From contig NC_089583.1 of the NCBI RefSeq assembly GCF_019320115.1, positions 76,029,368 to 76,093,367 on the forward strand: a DNA stretch of 64,000 nucleotides. Reading direction: 5' to 3'. The notes under the pieces were generated by a model. The model searched no databases. It worked only from the letters and a program-made list of their open reading frames with translations, and had not been told where the DNA came from. A program made the translations under genes and the position numbers. Within the stretch, counting starts at the first letter, position 1, and the number at the start of each line of letters is the position of its first letter. This document shows, piece after piece, positions 21,176 to 32,804 of the stretch. Source of the DNA: Miscanthus floridulus (Eukaryota; Streptophyta; Magnoliopsida; Poales; Poaceae).

Positions 21176-21900
21176 TGGTTAGGCATCGCTGGAGAGCACC
21201 CGAGAGATTGTGGTGTGCCTCAGAAAGTTTGTAACGGTCGATTCCGCTGCCTCGGAATCAACTAGTGGAAGGAGGAAAAGGAGATGGAAAAGACTCCGGC
21301 TAGAGTGACCTTCGTGGTATCCTCTAGGGCTGACCTTCACTAGGTTGCCCATAGCCCCCTCAATGGAGAGTAGGACTCGAACGAGTCTGAACTTCGGTAA
21401 AACAAATATCGTGTCTCAATTCGCATTTCATTTGATATTTGTGTTGCTCTTGCTCTTGTGCAGTTTATCTGTGTATATTGTCATATATAGTAGGTACCTG
21501 CAGTTTGATTTGAAGTTAGAAATCGAAAGAAGCAAGTTTAGGGCTGTTCCACTAAAACTGTGTATACCGGACACGTCCGGTATAGCTACCAGACACGTCT
21601 GGTATTGATCACTGTGATAGGATGTTCTACAGAACACGTGCATACCAGACACGTTCGGTATTTCCTGCCTGTGCTGAATATATTCATTCTCTGTTCTAAC
21701 TTTGTATTGTAGGGTTGTAACTTCTATATATATTCTTTATACCTTATTTACTATGTGGCTAACTTATGAGGGGTGGTACTACACTTAATTTAGAGTTTCC
21801 ATTTTGGAAACTCTCTTTACTAATCGTTTCCGCATTTAAAGGTGTTAATTTTTAGAAACGCCTATTCACCCCCTCTAGGTGGCATCCTAGGTCCTTTCAA

Positions 21901-22683
21901 TCGGACGAGTTCTAGAGGTAGCAGCAGCAGCAGCTCATGATCTAGCAATAGTTACTTGGGTTCATGCAGCATGTTTTCTCTGCTATCGGGGCTGCTCCTC
22001 CACAGACTACTCCTTAGATAGGCTAGCCTGCCACCACTTTAGTGACTCTAGCTGTATAGCCCAATGGGCTTTGGAGTTAGGGACAACCAGCTACTCAGTT
22101 TGCTTCACCTATAGAGTAGGTGTCCTAGTGGTTTGCTTCACTTGTGATAGCCTAGGGTCCTCACTTCACTCCTATTATTACAGGCTTCAGTCCGCCTAAG
22201 AGCTCTTCAGTGCTAGTGGCTGACACCCAAGTTTCCTAGAGTCTCGGTGCGACTTTCAGTGAGCTTACATGGCAGCCTACACCGCCAAAGTTGTGAGTCC
22301 CTATACCTACCATAGTTGCTCCAGTTACTGGGACTACTGAGATGCTCTCATCGTCTGTTGCATCATCAGAGCCACCTCCAACAGTGATACTTCCAGAGTC
22401 ATAGGCCGCACTAGTTCTTGAGCAGACCTAGACCGCTTTACCTTCACTTCCAGCAATAGAGGGTCAGACTACTCAGAGCTCAAGGTCAGAGGATGCTGCT
22501 GCACAGTTCTAGATTTCTCACCGCACCTCAGTGCCCGACTCATCTACTCCTGCCCCGCCGTTCGACCCTTAGGTTTTGGTGCTTGACACCAAAGGGGGAG
22601 AGGGATCGAGTATGTTAGATCTAGGGCGAGCATTACACCTGGGGGGAGCATATGATTCATTTCTTTTGGCTCTTTATGTGTGA
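21901..22683 (+). pseudogene. C-terminal part of the gene of element C, Gln/Pro/Ser/Thr-rich
   Basis: A single frame of about 260 codons, without frameshift, interrupted by 17 stops of which 16 are TAG and one TGA, ending at TGA near 22681. The protein is low-complexity: a run of Gln codons at 21922-21933, then many Pro, Ser and Thr residues, and near the end VLVLDTKGGEGSSML. About a dozen CAG codons survive beside the 16 TAG codons, which fits a Gln-rich tail losing CAG to TAG. I cannot name the protein; it may be the tail of a gene like that of element A. The upstream part was separated by the A insertion. Confidence 0.65.
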
Positions 22684-23030
22684 TACATTATGCACTCACG
22701 TTTACCTTTATGCATTGCATTACATACTTATAATGGTGTGATACTTATGTGACATGTGTGCTCTCTACTTTGATTTATATATATGTCATGTCACTTGGTT
22801 ATGCTCATTTGCTTTGCTTCCGCATTTTACTCCGATTCAAATGAGCTTTACTTCTTGTACTCTTGCTTAATTCATATCTATTGAGTACACCATGTTGGCT
22901 GGGTCATATAAGCATGTCTAACTCCTTTGCTCTTATTGTCAAAAGCTTATATGAACCAAGCATGTTGAAAACCTTATCTCTTTTACATACTCGAGGTTGT
23001 ATTGTCATCAATCACCAAAAAGGGGGAGAT
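22684..23030 (+). other. 3' untranslated region and polypurine tract of element C
   Basis: AT-rich, no gene seen. It ends in CCAAAAAGGGGGAGAT (23015-23030), immediately before the LTR. Confidence 0.75.
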
Positions 23031-23909
23031 TGAAAGCATCTAGGCCCCTGTTGGGTTTTAGTGATTAATGACAATACAAGATTACTATGACTAACATGTG
23101 TTTTGCAGAGGCAATTTAAGTTAGGTCATGGTAATGACAATTGATTGGGCAATCATGGTTGTCATGCCCCTACGATGGAAATTGTTTTAGTTTTCAAAGG
23201 ATGGATGACAAGGTTAAGGATGGACTAGTTCTAAGTGTCGTTTGGTGTTGAAGAGACACTTAGAGTAGTTTAGGACTTTGTTTTTCCTTTGGCCGTACTA
23301 TTAAGGGGGGTATGGACTAGTAGCTTGACCTAGGTGAGTCTAGTGGGTTAGGTGTGGTGCACACTTGTCAAATCTAGCGCTAGGTAGCTTCGGAGTAGCC
23401 CTAAGATCAATTGGAGCAAACTTCATTCACATATGATTTCGAGTTGGAAGTGAATGGAGGGTCAAATGACTGGCCGAACACTAGTCTGGTTGTGACCGAA
23501 CGCTGAAGGGTGAGTCCAGTCAGTTCATTTGATCAACTAGAGCTATTTGGTTGTGATCGGATGCTGAGTGAAAAGTGACTAGACATCGGTACCTGAGTCC
23601 GGTCAACTCCAGAGAGGTTCCAGAGAGGGAGTTTCCTGATTGGACGCTGGTCAGGATCCGATAACTGACCGGACGCTGAATAGCGAAGTGACTAGACTCT
23701 GGGTGCTAGCATCCAGTCAACATCAGTAAGGTTCCAGAGAGCAATTTTTGTGACCGGACGCATGTCAGAGTCTGGTCAGAACTTAACGGCTCTTTCTGAC
23801 ATAGTGGTGGGGATAACTGACCGGAGCGTCCGATCACCCTGACCGGAGTGTCCGGTCACCCCGCAGAGTGATGACTCAGCCTCCAAACATTATGTTTTAA
23901 ATGAGGGGG

Positions 23910-23917
23910 TATAAATA
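23910..23917 (+). promoter_or_regulatory. TATA box of the element C LTR
   Basis: TATAAATA after a G-run. Confidence 0.75.
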
Positions 23918-24125
23918 CTAATTCATCTCATCCAAAGGACGTCTCTTGCCCATTTGTTCAGCTAAGAAGCACCCTTGAGAGAGCAAAGGAAAGCAAGAGC
24001 CTAGTGAGGTGATTGAGATTTGAGAATCCAAGATTAAGGCCTCATTAGTGCAAGGAGAGTAGCAAGTGTGTATCCACCCTTCTCATTAGGCTTGTCATGG
24101 TCAAGTAAGAGTTTGTGCTTGTTAC

Positions 24126-24149
24126 TCTTAGTGATCGCCATCACCTAGA
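24126..24149 (+). other. Conserved LTR stem-loop, element C copy
   Basis: TCTT, AGTGAT, loop CGCC, ATCACC, TAGA. The fifth pair is A-T instead of G-C; the first pair is A-C. It begins 216 nt after the TATA box. Confidence 0.62.
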
Positions 24150-24626
24150 CAGCTTGGTGGTGATCGGGAGTTTGGTGATCATCCAGCGGAACTTGTGGAA
24201 GACCCAACTCAAGTAGTGAGCGGTTGTGGGTGATTCACCATGACGGAGTGTCGAAGAATCAGCCCATAGGGAGCACTTGATCCTTGTGCGGATCAAGGGG
24301 GAGCTACACCCTTGCGTGGGTGCTCCAACGAGGACTAGTGGGGAGTGGCGACTCTCCGATACTTCGGCAAAACATCACCGCGTTCCTTTCCCTCTCTTTA
24401 CTCTAAGCATTTATATTTGAGCAATTCATTTCTTGTCTTTAGATTCTTAGAATTGCTATGCTAGAGTAGAATTAGAACCTAGGGTGCAAAACTTTTGTGT
24501 GGTAGAATAATAGGAACACATTCTAGGCACAAGGGGTGAAGTGGACTAAGAGTAGGGTTTAATTATTGCAAAGAATTTTAGAATTAGCCCAATTCAACCC
24601 CCCTCTTGGGCATCTTGATCCTTTCA

Positions 24627-25851
24627 GTAAGGCTACAACACATGACTGCTCTCTTACAAATCATGGTATAGATTAGTTATCAATTCATATCAACCTTTAC
24701 AAGGATGCAACAGGCGACTGATCTCTTGTAAACATTGGTATTGATCAAAGTTATCGATATTGTGTTAAATAGTTTATTGTTTAATACAATATCATCAATT
24801 GCACAATCCAGATTGAGATTGGTTAGTCTTAATATTTTGATCTATCGTCTACTGATTACCATCATAGTTGAATTCAATTCTTGATGTTAGATCCTATTTC
24901 GATGACTAATCTATCTTGATCCTGATCATACATGGCGGGTGCTTGAAGTCATGTTCTGTTAAGAGATAGATTCATTGGTCGTCTGTATTCAATATGATCC
25001 CGCTACCAATGCTGCATTAGACGACTCGATCTGTTGATAGCGTGTTAGATTGGACATTGTTGGTTGATAGATCTATCTATTAAGAAGAGCATGGCGTCAG
25101 CCACCCGCTATGACTCCATCGGCTATTTAGCCGATGGCCTGAGCTTTTACACGTATGACATGTTTTCATGATTTATTTGCGATATAAGTAGATATATCGA
25201 CCGCTGGTCTCTGATCTAGGGTCCTATTGTCAATGCTGCATCAGACGACTCGACCTATTGATGGTACAATAGATTGGGTCTAGTTGTTTGTAGATTTATT
25301 TGTATCCAATAGATGAGTGATCGTATGTCATACGACATGACCAGTAGAATCGAATATCTTAGCCGTTAACCTTTTTGCTTAGGATGTACTGGCTATTTAC
25401 ATGCTTTTACTTTTTTGTCTTGGTTAAAAGCTAGTATGTCTATCACATGTATGCTTACACAGCTATCCTTCCATCTTTCCCATGTTTTTCTGATCATCAG
25501 CTAAGTTAGGTCCATGCAACTGAGTAAATTATAATTGCCCATTTGCTTATTTCGCTTATCATGCATCATGAACATGCTAGATATCTACTCTCTAGTCGAT
25601 AGTCTTATTTCATCGGCTACTTAGCCGCATATTTGGAACTATCTGGACAAACACCAGCATATTCTACCATAAATTACTAATCAATTTTCTCTCCTTGTCA
25701 ATTATAGGGTCAAATTGACTGACACGCCCTCGGTCACGACCATCCGATCCATTGTCTGCCTTAAGCTTGGAGAGAGCTCGGGATCTGCTCCACGTGGTTT
25801 CTCTTGGCTTGCTGTGTGTCGATGGCTCCCTATCACTTTTTGCCGTCGACA
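24627..25851 (+). repeat. 5' LTR of G3 (right 1225 bp)
   Basis: 24627-24870 aligns with 58733-58974. It ends TGCCGTCGACA at 25851. It contains a perfect 10-bp palindrome around CATCGGCTA at 25116-25137. The left part is separated by element C. I see no clear TATA box. Confidence 0.85.
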
Positions 25852-25856
25852 TAGAT

Positions 25857-25875
25857 TGGCACACCCGGTGGGACC
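25857..25875 (+). promoter_or_regulatory. Primer binding site of G3
   Basis: TGGCACACCCGGTGGGACC, five bases after the LTR end. The tRNA is not assigned. Confidence 0.65.
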
Positions 25876-25887
25876 ATAATCGTCAAC

Positions 25888-28380
25888 ATGAACAATCAAG
25901 TGATCCTCAAGGTCAACCTTGAAGACCTATCTAATGACTAGAAGGCACTCATTGAGCGGGTAGTGGAAAAATGTAGAGAAAAGTGTCTACTGTCTTATAG
26001 CAAGACGTGTGATTTAGTCATCTAGAAGACTCCCCTGCCAAGCGTCCTGCTGCATGGACAAAGTGAAGATGTTGAAGCAAGGACAACTGCTCATTTGGTC
26101 CACATGACTATTCATGAAGCCTTTACGAACCACAATAAGGTGTTGACCAACACGATCGGTAATGTTTTGAAAGAAATCTTTGGAGAGTTTATCAAGTTGG
26201 GCCAGCATACTCTAATGGCTTTAATCCTTCGGCTGTGGGAAGCAACATACCTAGTTCTAGTCAGTAGCCGAATGGTGGGTAGTTCCAACAGCCACCAATA
26301 CAACAACTTCTAGGAGGACAGGTTCAAGATCAGACCCTACAAACAGCAAGGAGCAAGGTCAAGGTCTACTAGCCATAGGGGCCAAGGTCAATCCCTACCG
26401 ACGGCATGTGGGCAGGCTCAAATGACGGGGGCAACCACCAGCACAGCAATCACTGAGTGCCCCTATCACACATTCAGTCCAACAACCAACCTCTCTAGCT
26501 ACTTAGCAGGTTGTGCAATGGATGGCTTAGGGAAGATTCAATACTTTCTATCAAACGCCTCAGTCGGCCCATAAAATTGCCCCCTCAGTACAGAGGATCA
26601 TCAAAAATGTTGATCCTAACTACTTCAATAGTTGATTTTAGGGATACATGACTCACAATGCTTAGATAGACTATCTAGAGGGGTACCACCTGGTTTCTGA
26701 TGCTAGGACATATGAGATCATGCCACATCCTGAGTATCAGAACCCTTATAGTTATAATGCACAACAACTCCAGCAGTCTCCAGCTCAGAATCAATAGGTT
26801 CAAGTACAAGGATCTCAAGCTCAGGCTCAAGGGCAGCCAAGACCAGAAGTTGCTGGCATGGATGCTGATGAGCTCGTTAATAGAATCACTGCTATGATAC
26901 AGAGCCAATTTGGTCTAAAGCCTAAAGGATAGGTTGGCTCTTACCAGTGCCCATACCTAGCCTGGTATGATATTGTGCAACTCCTGCAATTCTACAGTCC
27001 TAGATTTCTTCAAATTTATCGGGATAGATGAGATGATAACTATGGAACATATCATTCACTATCTCATTCAACTCAAAGATGCATCTATTGAGGAAGCACA
27101 TAAAGTTAGATTCTTCCCCTTGTCGCTATCTGGACCGGCCTTCAATTGGTTTTCATCACTAGAACCAAACTCGATCACTGGATGGGCCGATCTAGAGAAC
27201 AAGTTCCACGCATATTTCTATAGTGGGATAGGTGAGAAGAAGATTATAGACTTTACAAGCATGAGGTAGAGGAACAATGAGTCAGGCTCTAAGTTCATTC
27301 AAAGATTCAGAGAAGTAAGGAGCCATTGCTACTCATTGAATCTATCTGATGGCCAATTGGCTAAATTGGCCCTTCAAGGGATGTCTCCATTAATCAAATA
27401 AAATTTTGATGGCTAGGAGTTTGAAAGTTTGGCCCATTTAGTTCAAAAAGTGTCTGCCTTTGAGAATCAACATCGAGCCCTATGCAAAGAGAAGTATTTA
27501 AAGGGTACCGCTGCTATGACTGACCCCTATAATGCAGACTCTGATGGAGATGATCCAGAAATCATGATCGCCGAATAGACATGGGGAAAGGCTCTTGTAT
27601 CTTATCCATGGGTGAAGGAAACAAAGAACACCTATGACTTTGATGTTAAGAAAGCCAACAGGATCTTTGACTTGCTACTAGAGAAGAAGCAGTTGAGATT
27701 ACCTACAAACCATGTGATCCCTTTAGCTGAAGAACTTAAAGGGAAGAAATACTGCAAGTTCTAGAATGTTACCAACCACAACACCAACGAATATAGAATA
27801 TTTCGCTTTCACATTTAGAAGGCCATCGAACAAGGGAGGATCAAGTTTGAGCTAGCTAAGAAACTGACAATGGACATAGGTAAGCATCCTTTTCTAGGGG
27901 TGTACATGGTAGAGTTCTAGTTTGCTAAAGGGGAGACAAATGTCTTGACATCGGCTAAGGCCAAAGAAGATGGGCCGGTTGACCCCATGGTTCAAATATC
28001 GGATAATGAGTATGAAGAAGTTAAGAAGCAACACGATCAGCAAAACAGTCGACATGAGCAAGGTGAAACATCTAGAGCTAGTGCTATACATCCTCGTGTG
28101 ACTTCCAGGATCTTGTTGAACAAGTGGCAACGCTAGAAGGAGAAGGACTACCAGCGCCGGCCCAAAGAAGAAGAATATGAGCATCGGTGCAAAGAAGAAA
28201 GGTATGAGAGAGAATAAGCAAAGTTACATTGAAATTGTCCTTTCTTCTGACACTGCTAGAATGAAGGTTTGAAATCGCCTACAAGACGTAACTACCTAGA
28301 GTGTAGTAATTAGTATGTAGAGTTCAGGCAATCTCAAGCCAACCTCCGGTCCATCCATGAGTGTTTGAGTTTTTAATCTA
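25888..28380 (+). pseudogene. gag: Gag of G3, heavily interrupted
   Basis: It begins MNNQVILKVNLEDLSND at ATG 25888. The middle is low-complexity, Gln/Ser/Thr-rich (26280-26600). The capsid-like core is clear at 26990-27480: FFKFIGIDEMITMEHIIHYL, AHKVRFFPLSLSGPAFNWF, WADLENKFHAYFYSG, GSKFIQRFREVRSHCYSLN and GQLAKLALQGMSP. A second conserved part (27600-27900) has YDFDVKKANRIFDLLLEKKQ and NEYRIFRFHI. A Cys-containing segment near 28230-28310 ends YLECS. At least three frame changes and more than ten stops, mainly TAG. Gag capsid of Tat Gypsy elements is the only family that fits. Confidence 0.82.
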
Positions 28381-28600
28381 ACGATATGGATCAGCGCATA
28401 CAAAATAAAGGACTTCATGGTTGGCTAGGCAAATGTATGCATGATCAAAATTGGGCTGGTAGTGACGGAGAGAAAGAATATGTTTGGCTTAGGGCCAATG
28501 GTGTCCAGAAGGTCTAACAAGGAGCCAAAAGAGAAGGGTTCATTGCTTGAGGAATAGAGAGTTGGAATTTTAGAAGTACAACAAACCTTAGACATGGTGT

Positions 28601-29359
28601 GTGAAACAAACAACCGACAAGGGTAAGCCATTGGCTAATATTGATATGGTCTTCATCCTACCTACAAAATTTAGAGCTCCTTCCAAGTATAAACAAGAAG
28701 AATCTGATGAAGAAGGGTGTGATGAAGAAGAATTGAGAGAAGCAATAGCTCAGCTGGCCCTCCAGTCCCAACAAGCCATATTTGACAAGCCATCTCAGCA
28801 TCGGCACCTGAAAGCTTAGCATCAGCACCTGAAAGCTTTATACATGAAAGGATTTATCGATGGAAAGTCGATGACTAAGTTGTTAGTCGATGGAGGTGCT
28901 GTTGTTAATCTTATGCCATACACTACTTTCTACAAGCTTGAGAAAGGCCCAGAAGATCTACTTGAGACCGATATGATGTTGAAAGACTTTAGTGGTAATG
29001 CCTCTAAGACACGGGATGTAGTCAACATTGAATTGACGATTGGGAGCAAGACTCTACCTACTACTTTCTTCATCATCGATGGCAAGAGAACATACAGTCT
29101 ACTCCTTGGTCATGACTGGATCCACGCTAATTGTTGCATCCCTTCGACAATGCACCAATGCCTTATCCAATGGCAAGGAGATAATGTCAAAATGGTTCTG
29201 GCTGACACGTCTATGAGTGTGGCAATAGCCGATCCAACATATTGGGAATTTGAAGGTTGTGAATGCTTCTCTGGTAGAATCTGGGAAGGTGGCATCATCA
29301 GGATCAATGATGAACATCAACATCTGATCCAAACAATTAGCTCTGAGAGTTTATTTTGA
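28601..29359 (+). pseudogene. Protease region of G3
   Basis: Retropepsin domain. A 172-codon open stretch (28844-29359) holds the active site KLLVDGGAVVNLMPYTTF (DGG variant, D at about 28893). It also holds TVGSKT-type sequence around 29040, TTFFIIDGKRTYSLLLGHDW (flap region) and CIPSTMHQCLIQWQGD. A 21-bp tandem duplication at about 28800-28842 (CACCTGAAAGCTT twice) introduced the TAG that splits it from the acidic upstream part (28601-28819). It ends at TGA 29357-29359. RT, which should follow, is absent. Confidence 0.85.
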
Positions 29360-29848
29360 TAGCTTCTCTAGTTGGTTGTTATGGAATGGCTAAACATTGC
29401 TCTCATGGATTAGTTCGTCAAAATGTGGCCATTCTATTTCAAGGAGTCAAATTCGAATTTAATTGCACAACATTTTTAAGAAGCTTGATAGCCGATGATT
29501 TTTGGTTTAATACTTGAATCATCATCGGCTATCTTCGGAAACGTCGCTTGATATAGGACTTTGACCCTAGTGATTAAGGTTATCATTCAAGTTTAATCGA
29601 TTTTGGATCATCGCCATGATTGACAGTCGGTACTAACGAAGTATTGTCTTTAGAACAAAAAATGAAAATCCTAATTCAGCCTAAGAAGACGAAAGATGGT
29701 GCGGTACGCATCACCTATAGTGCAAAAAGAAAAGAAAAAATACAAGTCATATAGGAAAAACACCAATGGCATTCATAGAGATAGATAGAAGATCAACATA
29801 AGAGAAGTCAGTTGTTTTATTCATAGTTGGATCCCTAGATACAAATTA
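29360..29848 (+). other. Junction region of G3 where RT and integrase are missing
   Basis: No coding motif. It contains a perfect 13-bp inverted repeat, GATAGCCGATGAT (29487-29499) and ATCATCGGCTATC (29521-29533), with 21-nt loop. A minus-strand AATAAA (29816-29821) serves the antisense gene. Confidence 0.65.
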
Positions 29849-30110
29849 CTAGCCAAAGAAAACTTCGTATACAATTCCTTTGGCTGAAGAAGCATCTATG
29901 ACATCATCTGCGTGCCCAGCGAAGGCCTTCACAAGTTCATGATGGTCATCTCCACTGGTGAAGCTGGGCTAGAGCCACCGGAGTTCATGCCCGGAGCTCA
30001 CCTAGGCAGTCATCAGGGCAACCGTAGCCTAGTGGCGAACGCCTTGAAGGGCGATCTCCCCGGTACGCACAGGGATGTCCTAGAGGCAATTCTCCACATG
30101 ATTGCCCCAG

Positions 30111-31562
30111 TGAAAGGTCCTTATGTGGTTTTGGTAACTGAGTGACAACCTAGGTGGGCTAATTGTGTTTATGTGAGATACATAGGTGACTAGTCCACAT
30201 ATACATGTGTGTGAGCAACATATGCCATGAAGGTGGAAATGGCTTGGAGATGTTGCAAAGCTCACACATGTGATGATGAAGGAGCTCATTGCACATGAGA
30301 CATGACATTGAGTCATGTGATCAAGGTGGAGAAGATTAAGACAAGACTTGGCTTGATGGACCGGTTGTAAGAGTGAAGGGCAAGTCAGAGGCTTTGAAGT
30401 GATGGACCATGTGGTGGTGAAGCTTAAGCAAGACTTGGCGCCGATGGACAGAGGCAACGGTGAAGAGCAAGTGTAGTCAAGATCAATGAATCAATATGAT
30501 CACATGATGATATGAAGTGGATCATATCATTGTTGATCGTGTTGGTGCATGTGTTGCATCAACATTGGAGATGGAATGAAATGCGCAAGGCAAAGGTATA
30601 ACCTAGGGCATTTCATTTCACTAGTCATAGGTGTGTAGAGAAGTTGATGACCAGGTTTAGGATAGATGGCCATACTATAAAGAGGGGCAAACTTGTTTGC
30701 ATATCGGTCATCTAGTGCCACTCGAGTGATCTAACTTTGCATCGTCACTAGGATCAAGTGGTGTGGCAAGTTGAGTGGCTAATCCTTTGGAAAATGTTTG
30801 TGAAAAGCTAACACACATACACATGGTGGTGTACACTTGGTGGTGTTGGCACATTTGCAAAGGAGAAGAAGTTTGTGAAGAAAATGAGTTAGTCACGCTG
30901 GTCATAGAGTGACCGGACGTGTCTGGTATTTTATCCTGACTTTAGGTTGTTAGACAGGAGTGATCGGACACGTCCGGTGTGGCTACCGGACGCTTCTAGT
31001 GTGGCTATCGGACGTGTCTGATTTTTGGACCCGAGATGAGCGGCTAAGTGTAAGTGACCGGACTCTAGCTCAGTGGAGTGACCGGACGCTAATGAGTTAC
31101 TATTTAGTGTTAGGTCAAAGTGATGAAGGTCGATACTAGATTGCAAAGAGCGACCGGACGCATCGGTCCCCACACCAGATGCATCCGGTGTGAACCAACA
31201 AGTCTCGGGTTTTCAGCGCAATAATTGATTGGACATTGGGAGCGTCCAGTCCGGTGTGATCGGATGCGTCCGATCAGCCTAGAGCAGCTCTAGGAGCTCT
31301 CTGGACTCGATCAGACGCTCTGTCTCCCACATTCGGTCTAGTGTAACCGAACGTGTCTGGTTAGAGTTGAGCAGCTCTAGGAGCTCTCTAGACTCGACCA
31401 GACGCTGCCCGTCCTGCGTCCGATCGGCACAGCAGATGCGTTCGATCGTTGTTGGGCAGCAATGGCTATTTCATTTGAATGGGACATGTGGTGGTCAAGG
31501 AGTGATTGGAAGCATGGACCGAACATGTCCAGTCGCCACACCGAACACGTCCAGTGCACATG
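30111..31562 (+). repeat. Solo LTR D, left part
   Basis: Starts TGAAAGGTCCTT at 30111 within exon 3 of a G3 antisense gene. It contains many degraded CCGGACGTGTCCGG palindromes (30908-31560). It is interrupted at 31562 by SIRE-2. No internal region or second LTR of this family is in the window, so I call it a solo LTR of a SIRE-like family. Combined length about 2.6 kb. Flanks CCCAG (30106-30110) and CCCGA (42519-42523) are an imperfect target duplication. Confidence 0.78.
30908..31560. repeat. Degraded palindrome cluster in solo LTR D
   Basis: Variants of ACCGGACGYGTCCGGT at 30911, 30962, 30984, 31006, 31170, 31254, 31516 and 31540, most with CG changed to TG or CA. Confidence 0.75.
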
Positions 31563-32560
31563 TGAAAGCTCTAGTTTGGTTTTGGTAAATTGATGAAACC
31601 CTAAGTGCTAACCTAGTTTATCAAGTGATCATGAGATAGGTAGCACATTCCAAGTGGTGAAGTAAATGAAGATCACGACATGATGATAATGATGCCATGA
31701 TGATGATCAAGTGCTCAGATTTGAAAAGAAGAAAGAGAAAAACAAAAGGCTCAAGGCAAAGGTATAAGTGGTAGGAACCATTTTGTTTTTGGTGATCAAG
31801 ACAGTGAGTGTGATCACATTTAGGATCGATAGCATACTATTAAGAGGGGTGAAACTCATATTGAAATGCGGTTATCACAATGCCACTAGATGCTCTAACT
31901 CATTGCATATGCATTTAGGATCTAGTGGAGTGCTAACACCCTTGAAAATGTTTGTGAAAATATGCTAACACACATGCACAAAGGTGATACACATTGTGTT
32001 TAGCACTTGAGAGCAAGGGTTAGAAACTTCACCGATAGAGTGTCCACCCGTAGAGTGCCGACAGTCCGATGGTGCCACCGGTGCTCTGTACAGAAAAGAC
32101 AGGGTTTCACAGAGTGCATTGGACGCTGATCTCAACTGGACCAGAGCGTTCGGTCAGTGGACGCAGTGAAGATGCTGGCATCGGTCTTCGACCGGATGCT
32201 AGGTCACTTTGTGACCAGACGCTGGGTGTGTCCGGCCGGGCATGACCAAACGTGTCCATTCATGAGTGGAGGCTTACTAGAAATGACCGGATGGTGGGGT
32301 CCCGCGTCCAGCCATGATCAAACTAACACGTTCGGTCACGAGTGAAACCTTACTAGAAACGACCAAACATTGGGGTCCTACGTCCGGTCACTTTGAGCAG
32401 TGCATCCAGTCACTACTTAAATGTACTAATGACCATTGAGATCAGGCGATCAGTGTTTGAACCGAAGACATGTGGCAAGCATCAGGCAACCGGTCGATCT
32501 GACCAGAGCATCCGGTCGCCCCGAGTAGTGCCTAGTGAAGGGGTACAATGGTTCTATTTT

Positions 32561-32586
32561 ATGGGGGCTTTTATTTAAGCCCCATT
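32561..32586 (+). promoter_or_regulatory. TATA-like box in an inverted repeat, SIRE-2 5' LTR
   Basis: GGGGCTT, TTATTT, AAGCCCC. The same structure is at 40441-40466 in the 3' LTR. Confidence 0.68.
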
Positions 32587-32780
32587 GCCGGCTCTAGCTT
32601 ACTCTCTTGGCCATTTGCATTGACATAGCAACCTTGTCAGCTTAGCCAAAGCCCTCACACTCATCTCCATCATTGATTCAACATCTTTATGAGATTGGGA
32701 GTGAATCCAAGTGCATTGCTTGAGTGTTTGCATCTAGAGGAACTTGGTGTTCATGTCTCGCTGTAGGATTCGCTTGTTAC

Positions 32781-32804
32781 TCTTGGTGGTTGCCGCCACC
32801 TAGA
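32781..32804 (+). other. Conserved LTR stem-loop, SIRE-2 5' LTR copy
   Basis: TCTT, GGTGG, loop TTGCCG, CCACC, TAGA. It begins 209 nt downstream of the TATA-like box. Confidence 0.65.

Larger units (their letters stand above)
17163..21899 (+). mobile_element. Element A: non-autonomous element with SIRE-type LTR, right part
   Basis: Body and 3' LTR of an element whose left part was separated by the G1 insertion. It contains one decayed gene (17165-18910), a long AT-rich untranslated region, polypurine tract CCAAAAAGGAGGAGAT and a 2.33-kb LTR with SIRE-type ends (TGAAAGTGCATC...CCTTTCA). I find no pol motif, so it probably depended on SIRE-type proteins. It is inserted in element C; base 21900 continues C coding sequence. 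Predicted target duplication ATCGG (21900-21904). Confidence 0.82.
19569..21899 (+). repeat. 3' LTR of element A (2331 bp)
   Basis: TG at 19569, CA at 21899. It carries two kinds of palindromic repeats (20460-20900 and 21563-21663), TATAAATA at 20938 and the conserved stem-loop at 21154-21175. No primer binding site follows it, so it is the right-hand LTR. Confidence 0.88.
21900..24626 (+). mobile_element. Element C: second non-autonomous element with SIRE-type LTR, right part
   Basis: It consists of the C-terminal part of a decayed gene, an untranslated region, polypurine tract CCAAAAAGGGGGAGAT and a 1596-bp LTR (23031-24626). It is inserted into the 5' LTR of G3: base 24627 continues sequence that is uninterrupted at 58733 in the G3 3' LTR. 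Predicted target duplication GTAAG (24627-24631). The left part lies outside the window beyond element A. Confidence 0.82.
23031..24626 (+). repeat. 3' LTR of element C (1596 bp)
   Basis: Starts TGAAAGCATCTAGGCCCC, ends GATCCTTTCA. It contains TATAAATA at 23910, degraded CCGGACG palindromes (23640-23865) and the conserved stem-loop at 24126-24149. Confidence 0.9.

Noticed and set aside
17165..22683. Reassignment of TAG as a sense codon
   Set aside because: The TAG sites stand beside surviving CAG codons, other genes here end normally, and methylation decay explains the pattern; no matching tRNA is visible.
21900..24626. Elements A and C as one element with two LTRs
   Set aside because: The two LTRs differ in sequence and length, each has its own polypurine tract, and no primer site follows the first.
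26095..26313. Small frame in the G3 gag region as a separate gene
   Set aside because: It is a fragment of the interrupted gag in one of its frames.
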